From the NCBI GenBank assembly GCA_031277615.1, contig JAITMC010000035.1, positions 186,001-250,000 of the forward strand: 64,000 nucleotides of DNA. Reading direction: 5' to 3'. This DNA is from Chryseobacterium sp. (GTDB taxonomy: Bacteria > Bacteroidota > Bacteroidia > Flavobacteriales > Weeksellaceae). Below are positions 57,969-64,000 of this stretch, in pieces; the stretch's first letter is position 1; each line of letters opens with the position of its first letter. A program made the position numbers and the translations under genes. A model generated the notes under the pieces. It saw only the letters and a list, made by a program, of their open reading frames with translations, did no database searches and was not told the origin of the DNA.

Positions 57969-58721
57969 ATGAAAAAGCTTCTTATGCTGATCCCGTGTTT
58001 TCTGTTTTCAGAGAACAGTGCGCAGGAATCCGAAACCATTCCGGCAGACAAGATGAACATCATCAAGACCAACGTTACCGCTTATGCCTTCCGAAACATT
58101 AACCTGTCTTATGAAAGGGCCATTAACCAATGGTTTTCTCTTAATATAGGATTCGGAACCATGCTTCAGGGAAAAGTTCCTTTCATTAATGCCTTTTTAA
58201 AAGATGAGGATGAAAAAAGATTTCAGAATTTAAGGATAAAGGCCACCAACTTCACCATTGAACCCCGGTTTTATATTGGCCACGGCTATGGTAAAGGATT
58301 TTATTTCGCTCCTTACTACCGGTTTTCTGATGTATCCTCCAACACCTTCGATTTCTATTATGATTATGATGCTCCTGGCGGAATTACCTACCCAATCCCG
58401 CTCAAAGGTAAAGGAAGCACCAAAGGGAATAGTGGCGGCCTGATGGTGGGTGTACAGTTTTTCCTCACCAAAAGCCAAAATCTGGTTCTTGATTTCTGGA
58501 TTGCAGGAGCCCATTACGGAACCGGAACCGGAGACTTCACCATGACCAGCGATTATGTACTGACTCCGGATATGCAGGCACAGCTGAAAAGAGAAATAGA
58601 AAATCTGGATCTTCCGTTTGTAGATTACACGGTAGAAACCAATGCAAACGGAGCCAAAGTAAAGGTAGACGGACCATGGGCAGGCTTCAGAAGCGGGCTC
58701 TCCCTCGGATACAGATTTTAA
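57969..58721 (+). CDS. DUF3575 outer membrane beta-barrel protein
   Basis: 250 residues. The ATG at 57969 gives the signal peptide MKKLLMLIPCFLFSENSAQ; an upstream in-frame start adds 12 residues of non-signal sequence. The rest has barrel-type alternation (MNIIKTNVTAYAFRNINLSY, RFYIGHGYGKGFYFAPYYRF) and ends in Phe after SGLSLGYRF, the usual recognition signal of outer membrane proteins. DUF3575 is uncharacterised. It may be a small porin-like or structural protein. Confidence 0.85.
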   Translation: MKKLLMLIPCFLFSENSAQESETIPADKMNIIKTNVTAYAFRNINLSYERAINQWFSLNIGFGTMLQGKVPFINAFLKDEDEKRFQNLRIKATNFTIEPRFYIGHGYGKGFYFAPYYRFSDVSSNTFDFYYDYDAPGGITYPIPLKGKGSTKGNSGGLMVGVQFFLTKSQNLVLDFWIAGAHYGTGTGDFTMTSDYVLTPDMQAQLKREIENLDLPFVDYTVETNANGAKVKVDGPWAGFRSGLSLGYRF

Positions 58722-58894
58722 ACAATCTGAATTCAGCTTAAATATAATCTACAACAAACATTAAAACAGATCATCAGTTACTTTTACAACTTCCAAAATT
58801 TCCAGCATCCATCATCCCACCCAAACCTGCTCTTTCCGACAGCCACTTTATTTCTGGATGAAATTTGTATATTGGCGCACATTATACCAGGAAA

Positions 58895-59791
58895 ATGATA
58901 GCATTAATCCGGCAAAATAAACTTGCAGAATTTAAACAGGTCTTAAAGGATTCCGAAGAACTTCAAATTCATGAATACCTTTATGAAATCTTGGATGACC
59001 GTCCCGTTGAGATTGATGAGGAAAGCTTTTCACCCCACGGTTATCAGATTGAATTTTTAGAAGGACTCCAACTTTATAAAGCGCTTGAAAAATCGGAAAT
59101 CAGCGCAGATCATCTTAAACAGTTTTCCAATCTTTTGGTGCATCTGGCTTTTATTATGAGTGCCCATGTTCAGAATCTTGCCCATGAAGCAATGGCTCGG
59201 AACGCTTATCTTACGGATCTGGGTCACATTTACCGTTTCAAGGTTTATCCTGAGATCCGGGAAGGTATTCAGGAGCTGATTGATTTGCTTAAGAACCGAT
59301 CCGGTGAAAAAAAATCTATTGCCAATCTTGCTGCTGCAAAGGCTAAAGTGAGCAATTCCATAGACAATACTCTTGAAAAATACCAGATTGGAGAAGATAT
59401 GCTTCAGTTTGCGGAAGCTTTTGAAAAAGCCGGTGAAACAGAAACCGCCATAAGAATCTACCAGGGCATCATGAACGACTTTGAATGTGAATCGGTAAAA
59501 TTAAGTTCCGGTATTATCCCTGAAATGACCCATGTGGACGACAGACCAAAAGCTGAAATTGAGGTTTTCAGTACAGCTAGAATAAGTTTTGAAAGGCTGA
59601 CCGGTAAAAAGATACAGGAACCCAACAGAATTCATATTACAGAAAGCCGGGAAACCGAAAACAAGACTACAGTACCAGAAATGGTCCAGTCTCATGATGA
59701 ACCGATGCATACTCCTGAACCTCATCGTCCTCCGTCCCCGCCACCAGCAGGGCTTGTGGATAAAATAAAAAGATTTTTCGGTAAAAATTAA
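58895..59791 (+). CDS. Unknown protein with one TPR-like region and a Pro-rich tail
   Basis: 298 residues from the ATG at 58895; an upstream in-frame TTG is unlikely. Residues 5-170 are helical (LIRQNKLAEFKQVLKDSEEL, HLKQFSNLLVHLAFIMSAHV). Residues 175-205 form one TPR-like hairpin (LQFAEAFEKAGETETAIRIY). A Pro/His-rich stretch (HTPEPHRPPSPPPAGL) leads to a basic amphipathic end, KIKRFFGKN. No signal peptide or known motif. The basic tail may touch the membrane. It precedes the MFS gene by 23 bases. Confidence 0.78.
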   Translation: MIALIRQNKLAEFKQVLKDSEELQIHEYLYEILDDRPVEIDEESFSPHGYQIEFLEGLQLYKALEKSEISADHLKQFSNLLVHLAFIMSAHVQNLAHEAMARNAYLTDLGHIYRFKVYPEIREGIQELIDLLKNRSGEKKSIANLAAAKAKVSNSIDNTLEKYQIGEDMLQFAEAFEKAGETETAIRIYQGIMNDFECESVKLSSGIIPEMTHVDDRPKAEIEVFSTARISFERLTGKKIQEPNRIHITESRETENKTTVPEMVQSHDEPMHTPEPHRPPSPPPAGLVDKIKRFFGKN

Positions 59792-59814
59792 TCCTTTTCC
59801 CCTCTACTCAGCCT

Positions 59815-61113
59815 ATGAATACCTCACCTATTACCAGCGGTCAGAGAATCAAAGCCATCATTGGCGGCTCCATCGGAAATCTTGTGGAATGGTACGACTG
59901 GTATGCCTATGCAGCGTTTGCCATTTATTTTTCCCATTCTTTTTTTCCGGATTCGGATCTGAATGCCCAGCTGATGAATACCGCCGGGATATTTGCGGTT
60001 GGGTTTCTGATGCGTCCTATTGGAGGCTGGGTTTTCGGAAGCATTGCAGATAAGGTCGGAAGAAAGAAGGCAATGACGCTTTCCGTATTGCTGATGTCTT
60101 TCGGTTCGCTGCTGATCGCCCTCACACCTACCTATCAGTCAATAGGAATCCTTGCACCGATGCTGCTGCTGCTCGCAAGACTGTTTCAGGGATTGAGTGT
60201 CGGCGGAGAATATGGGGTTTCGGCAACGTATCTGAGCGAAATGGCCTCTGAAAACAGACGTGGATTTTATTCCAGCTTTCAGTATGTTACCCTGATCGGC
60301 GGACAGCTTATTGCTCTTGGTGTCCAGCTGATCCTCCAAAAACTGATTCTTACGGAAGCCCAGCTGGAAGAATGGGGCTGGAGAATTCCTTTTGTGATCG
60401 GAGCGATACTTTCTGTGGTTGCTTTATACCTCAGATCCAATCTGCACGAAACGGAAGCTTTTGAAAATAAAAAAGGAACCGGTGAGCAAAAGAAAGGTAC
60501 GGTAAAAGAGCTTTTAAAACATCCTAAAGCCCTTCTTACCGTAGTAGGTTTAACGTTGGGAGGAACACTTGCCTTTTATACGTACACCACTTATATGCAG
60601 AAATTCCTGGTGAATACCGTACACCTTACTAAAGAACAGTCTACCCTGATTTCTTTTGTTTCATTATTTATATTTGCGTGTCTTCAGCCTGTTTTCGGCG
60701 GATTGTCTGACCGTATCGGCAGAAGACCGCTGCTGTTGGGCTTCGGTATTTTGGGAACCTTACTGACGATTCCTCTTTTAACAGCGCTAAGCAACACCAC
60801 TTCTATGCTCGCTGCATTTTTTCTGATCATGGCAGCTCTGATCATTGTAAGCGGTTATACATCAATAAATGCGGTGGTAAAAGCAGAACTTTTCCCTGCT
60901 GAGATCAGGGCACTCGGTGTAGGGCTACCCTATGCCCTTACCGTAGCTGTTTTTGGAGGTACGGCAGAATATATTGCCCTTTGGTTTAAACAGATCGGTT
61001 CCGAACATTATTTTTACTGGTACATTACAGGATGTATTCTGTTTTCCCTGATCGTGTACAGCGGAATGAAGGATACCAAGGAAAATTCTGCGCTGGATAA
61101 AGATGGAGTTTGA
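59815..61113 (+). CDS. MFS transporter of the metabolite:H+ symporter (KgtP/ProP-like) family
   Basis: 432 residues, twelve predicted membrane helices. The family hallmarks are GNLVEWYDWYAYAAFAIYFS near the start, the loop motif GSIADKVGRKKAM and the repeat motif GGLSDRIGRRPLLL in the second half. Other KgtP-like pieces are RLFQGLSVGGEYGVSATYLS and AEIRALGVGLPYALTV. Members carry dicarboxylates, citrate, shikimate, proline or betaine with protons; the substrate is not fixed by sequence. It ends at a strong bidirectional hairpin at 61177. Confidence 0.9.
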   Translation: MNTSPITSGQRIKAIIGGSIGNLVEWYDWYAYAAFAIYFSHSFFPDSDLNAQLMNTAGIFAVGFLMRPIGGWVFGSIADKVGRKKAMTLSVLLMSFGSLLIALTPTYQSIGILAPMLLLLARLFQGLSVGGEYGVSATYLSEMASENRRGFYSSFQYVTLIGGQLIALGVQLILQKLILTEAQLEEWGWRIPFVIGAILSVVALYLRSNLHETEAFENKKGTGEQKKGTVKELLKHPKALLTVVGLTLGGTLAFYTYTTYMQKFLVNTVHLTKEQSTLISFVSLFIFACLQPVFGGLSDRIGRRPLLLGFGILGTLLTIPLLTALSNTTSMLAAFFLIMAALIIVSGYTSINAVVKAELFPAEIRALGVGLPYALTVAVFGGTAEYIALWFKQIGSEHYFYWYITGCILFSLIVYSGMKDTKENSALDKDGV

Positions 61114-61170
61114 GAAGAAGGGAAGCAGGAAGAACAAATTACACCATTGTAATCTTCCATTAACCTTATA

Positions 61171-61215
61171 AAAACGTTCGCCGCAGATTTTCTGCGGCGA
61201 AAAGTCTATTTTTTT
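61171..61215. terminator. Bidirectional terminator
   Basis: TTCGCCGCAGA (61177-61187) and TCTGCGGCGAA (61191-61201), a perfect 11-bp GC-rich stem with a TTT loop. A seven-T run follows on the plus strand at 61209-61215, and a five-T run on the minus strand (A at 61170-61174). It ends the MFS gene and the minus-strand gene at 61214, whose stop codon lies next to it. Confidence 0.88.
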
Positions 61216-61429
61216 AATGATAAGCCTGTTTAAATTTCTCAATCATACTGTCCAGATTATGGCGTTGGACATACACACTTTTTACCTCTTCATACCTTGG
61301 CGACTTATAGAAAACTTCATGAAAATCCATGCTTCCGTTCCCTACTTTTACGACTTTCTGTACTTCGATATTCAACTTTCTTAATTCCTCTTTGAAGACT
61401 TTAAATTCGTCTTGGATACTAGTGCTCAT
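61214..61429 (-). CDS. Small unknown protein, 71 residues, minus strand
   Basis: Minus-strand gene with ATG at 61429. The protein is soluble, helical and charged (MSTSIQDEFKVFKEELRKLN, IEVQKVVKVGNGSMDF, HEVFYKSPRYEEVKSVYVQR). It ends at the bidirectional terminator. Bases 61430-61624 are A/T-rich and probably hold divergent promoters for this gene and the one at 61625; no exact box could be fixed. Family unknown. Confidence 0.75.
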   Translation of the reverse strand: MSTSIQDEFKVFKEELRKLNIEVQKVVKVGNGSMDFHEVFYKSPRYEEVKSVYVQRHNLDSMIEKFKQAYH

Positions 61430-61624
61430 TTATATTTTTGGATTTTAGTTAATAATTAAATTTACGTCATACCCCTTTTTCCCTATGGGCCTGAACATAA
61501 ATTTTTATTAAAATTAATAAATTTTCCAATATAAAACACCTATCATTCATTATTTTTTTATTTATTTTGAGGATTTTTCAGCTATTTCATCATTTTCTAT
61601 ACAAAATAAACAATTAAACCCATC

Positions 61625-61945
61625 ATGAATTTCACTAAAAAACAGCTTGAAAACCTCATCAGTAAAGAGAAAACCATAGGATTATACCGTTTTGATGAAG
61701 ACAGGCAGTGCTTCTTCGGAGATGTGGAAGTAGAACTTTATATCCGGCGTTCCAAGGTATCCAGTTATCATTCTGTATATTATTATTTCGGAGGTTATGA
61801 AATATTTATCCCTGAAGAAAAGCAGGAAATATATGAAGGTGATGAAAGCTCAGCCAAACAGCAGGCCATTGACCGTTTCAACGGTCAGGACTTTATGGGA
61901 TTTCCTGTGATTTTTGAAAACATCACCTGCGAAATTGATGAATAA
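61625..61945 (+). CDS. Small unknown protein, 106 residues
   Basis: Soluble protein, MNFTKKQLENLISKEKTIGL then YRFDEDRQCFFGDVEVELYI and YYYFGGYEIFIPEEKQEIYE. It looks like a small alpha/beta domain with aromatic strands. No known motif. It is divergent from the 71-residue gene and separated from the protease gene by 150 bases. Function unknown. Confidence 0.78.
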   Translation: MNFTKKQLENLISKEKTIGLYRFDEDRQCFFGDVEVELYIRRSKVSSYHSVYYYFGGYEIFIPEEKQEIYEGDESSAKQQAIDRFNGQDFMGFPVIFENITCEIDE

Positions 61946-62095
61946 TTTTGCTGCAGCCTTTAATATACTCAGGACCATCTGATCCGGAAATTTAAAGAAA
62001 AGAAGAATCAGTTCAGGGAATTATGATCAGGAATGATTTAACTATGGTATTTTTTATTTAATTTTAAAAGAGAGAAAACTTAAATATAAAATACT

Positions 62096-63880
62096 ATGAA
62101 AAAACTATTATTTCTTCTAATTTCAGGAGGATTGTGTTCCAATTTTTATTCACAAAAGGTAGAATTTCAGGAATGCGGCACTGATGAACTGATGCGAAAA
62201 CACTATGAAAAACATCCTGAAGAGAAAGCCCGTGATGATGCTTTCAATCTGGAGCTTTCCAGGCAGATCAAAAGCGGAAAGCTGGCTTCAAGACTCAATA
62301 CCAATCAGGTTTATGAGATCCCGGTTGTGGTACATGTTGTAGGTGACGGAAGTGCGATAGGAACCACTAATAATAAATCGGATGCGGATATCATCGCATG
62401 GATTAATTACACCAACGGGGTTTTTGCCGGAAGTTCATCCAGTGGAATGGCAGGAACCAGTGCGGTGCTTCCCGTAAGATTTGTTTTTGCCAAGACAGAT
62501 CCCAGCTGTAATCCCACCAACGGGATCAACAGGATAAATGCTTCCCATCTTCCCAAATATGTAAGCGGCGGTGTCAACAATGACAATACCACCAATGCGG
62601 TAACAGCCTCTGAAATCACGGCACTGGCCATGTGGGATACCAGTAAGTACTATAATATATATGTAGTGAAAAAACTGACTTCCAATGCGGGAGCACTCAA
62701 CGGTTTTGCCTATTATCCGAACAGTACCAACGACTATTCCTTCATGTCTACCAGCGCCTCTGCTGTAAATGCACAGACAATGGCCCACGAATTCGGTCAC
62801 GCTTTGGGGCTTCGCCATACCCATCAGGGCTATGATGAATCTACAGGAGCCTGCCCTACCAATGTAGACTGTACTCTTGAGGGTGACCTGGTATGCGATA
62901 CGGAACCTATGAAAAGCCTTTATCACCCTTCGGTTCCCTATACCTGCCAGACCGGACAAATTAACCCGTGTACGAACCAGCTCTATGCCGGCGGTGAAAA
63001 AAATGTTATGGCCTATACATTCTGCTTTCGGAATTTATTCACTCAGGGACAGGCAGACCGCGCTACTGCACAGCTCCTGCAATACAGACAGTCATTGATT
63101 AATTCTCCGGTAGCCTCTTCTACAGCGCCTGATAACAGTTCTGTACTGGCTACAGCATGTGTTCCGGCTTCCATCACCACTCCCGGTAATTATAATATTG
63201 GGATTACTTCTGTAAAATTCGGAAGTATCAACAACTATTCTACCAATTATAAACAGGCTGCTAATAATTTTTATGAGAACTTTACGGGAACGTACTGTTT
63301 GGGAACTTCAAAAACGACCATCCCAATCGGTTCTGCTACTTCACTTACCGTGACCCCGGGAACAAACAATCCCCATATCATCAAAGCCTATATTGATTAT
63401 AATAATGACGGACAGTTCAGTGAAACAACGGAACTGGTTCTTAACCAAAGCGGAGTAAGCCCCGGTTCTTCAGCTACAGCCTCTGTAACCCCACCGGCCA
63501 CGGCTGTTCTTAACACTCCGCTAAGGATGAGGGTTATTGGTGACTTCAACGGTACAGCCGTTACCTCCTGCTATACGCCACGATACGGACAGGTAGAGGA
63601 TTATTCGGTGATCATCGCACAGAATAATATTTTAGCGGCAAAGGATTTTACAGGAAAAAATACAACCGATATTATTAAGGATGAAAGTTCGGTATATGTA
63701 AAGAGTGATGTAAAGATCGTTTCACTGCACATCTATGATGCAGCAGGAAGGCTTCTTACGAGCCAGAACGGAATTAAAGCTACAGAATACAGATTCCCGA
63801 TCAGCCAGAAAAATATCATTGTGACTGCAACCGCTGTATTGGAAGACGGAAAAGTGGTTACTAAAAAGCTGAAGTTTTAA
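62096..63880 (+). CDS. Secreted M43 (cytophagalysin-type) zinc metalloprotease with type IX sorting domain
   Basis: 594 residues. Signal peptide MKKLLFLLISGGLCSNFYSQ. The catalytic motif MAHEFGHALGLRHTHQGY gives His231, Glu232, His235 and His241 (metzincin HExxHxxGxxH), with a Met-turn in KNVMAYTFC (residues 302-310). Residues 400-510 include AYIDYNNDGQFSETTELVL and RVIGDFNGTAVTSCYTPRYG, QVEDYSVI, a GEVED-like domain. The last 70 residues (KIVSLHIYDAAGRLLTSQNG to VVTKKLKF) are a type A type IX sorting domain, so it is exported across the outer membrane. Probable substrates are extracellular proteins. Confidence 0.93.
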   Translation: MKKLLFLLISGGLCSNFYSQKVEFQECGTDELMRKHYEKHPEEKARDDAFNLELSRQIKSGKLASRLNTNQVYEIPVVVHVVGDGSAIGTTNNKSDADIIAWINYTNGVFAGSSSSGMAGTSAVLPVRFVFAKTDPSCNPTNGINRINASHLPKYVSGGVNNDNTTNAVTASEITALAMWDTSKYYNIYVVKKLTSNAGALNGFAYYPNSTNDYSFMSTSASAVNAQTMAHEFGHALGLRHTHQGYDESTGACPTNVDCTLEGDLVCDTEPMKSLYHPSVPYTCQTGQINPCTNQLYAGGEKNVMAYTFCFRNLFTQGQADRATAQLLQYRQSLINSPVASSTAPDNSSVLATACVPASITTPGNYNIGITSVKFGSINNYSTNYKQAANNFYENFTGTYCLGTSKTTIPIGSATSLTVTPGTNNPHIIKAYIDYNNDGQFSETTELVLNQSGVSPGSSATASVTPPATAVLNTPLRMRVIGDFNGTAVTSCYTPRYGQVEDYSVIIAQNNILAAKDFTGKNTTDIIKDESSVYVKSDVKIVSLHIYDAAGRLLTSQNGIKATEYRFPISQKNIIVTATAVLEDGKVVTKKLKF

Positions 63881-63917
63881 GCAGTTTGCCGGAAGCTGGA
63901 AATACTTTCAGTTATTA

Positions 63918-64000
63918 TTAATGACAATCAGCAGGTTCTTTGCAGCTTTTATCACCTTCGTTTTTCAATTTAATATTAACATCATAAAAAAAATGAGTCC
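63918..64000 (-). CDS. Possible C-terminal end of a minus-strand gene at the right edge
   Basis: On the minus strand a frame is open from the window edge to a TAA at 63918-63920, giving about 27 residues ending NIKLKNEGDKSCKEPADCH. Codons look ordinary. The opposite reading, an ATG on the plus strand at 63993 after a run of A, would be the first codons of a plus-strand gene; the two cannot both be relied upon. No function can be given. Confidence 0.35.
   Translation of the reverse strand, partial: THFFYDVNIKLKNEGDKSCKEPADCH

Overview
The window looks like the chromosome of a Chryseobacterium-type flavobacterium (Bacteroidota, Weeksellaceae). The signs are A/T-rich DNA, flavobacterial TAnnTTTG promoter boxes, lysine/asparagine-rich proteins, many short Bacteroidota signal peptides and SSC-type lipoboxes, a TonB-dependent receptor, a subclass B1 metallo-beta-lactamase, and a secreted M43 protease with a GEVED-like domain and a type IX secretion sorting tail. 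Nearly every gene is on the plus strand. Only the receptor at 54892-56976, a 71-residue gene at 61214-61429 and a possible fragment at the right edge are on the minus strand. I saw no rRNA, tRNA, insertion sequence, integrase or CRISPR array.

Layout. 1-5.1 kb: small unknown genes separated by copies of a twin stem-loop repeat, two of them joined to a strong promoter box. 5.4-8.6 kb: a compact four-gene operon with its own promoter and terminator. It encodes a short peptide with a nitrile-hydratase-like leader and a very hydrophobic tail, a SagB-type dehydrogenase, a membrane protein and an ABC ATPase. I read it as a peptide natural-product (RiPP) system without a YcaO enzyme, and it is the best candidate for an undescribed system here. 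8.8-18.7 kb: small cytosolic unknown proteins mixed with secreted ones, a metallophosphoesterase, a TPR protein and a (p)ppGpp-hydrolase-like HD protein. 18.9-22.4 kb: an Rnl2-type RNA ligase, a serine beta-lactamase-like hydrolase and a predicted zinc peptidase. 22.5-26.3 kb: a SUKH/SMI1-KNR4 protein, a frameshifted zinc-protease toxin candidate followed by a secreted protein that could be its immunity partner, and an XRE regulator. 26.6-36.7 kb: a Nudix hydrolase, an L,D-transpeptidase, the B1 metallo-beta-lactamase, a DUF4932 peptidase and many small unknown genes. 36.9-47.5 kb: a DUF4272 protein, a phosphodiester glycosidase, a CHMI isomerase, a DinB protein, a DUF2268-like peptidase, hydrolases, lipoproteins and a beta-propeller. 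48-53.8 kb: an alpha/beta hydrolase, DUF2200, an R2K-type ATP-grasp protein, a PhyH dioxygenase and the DUF2157/DUF4401/GDYXXLXY membrane trio. 53.9-54.8 kb: an FMN riboswitch with ribB. 54.9-64 kb: the TonB receptor, small membrane proteins, a DUF3575 beta-barrel, a KgtP-type transporter and the type IX-secreted M43 protease.

How it fits together. Few metabolic pathways are visible. Much of the window is an accessory zone of cell-surface, secreted and small acidic cytosolic proteins. The SUKH, DUF4272 and other small solitary genes recall the polyimmunity arrays that accompany contact-dependent toxins. Three genes are interrupted by what looks like the loss of one base in a short homopolymer (near 24872, 32809 and 36415). 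These are either real decay or assembly errors and should be resolved before those genes are interpreted.
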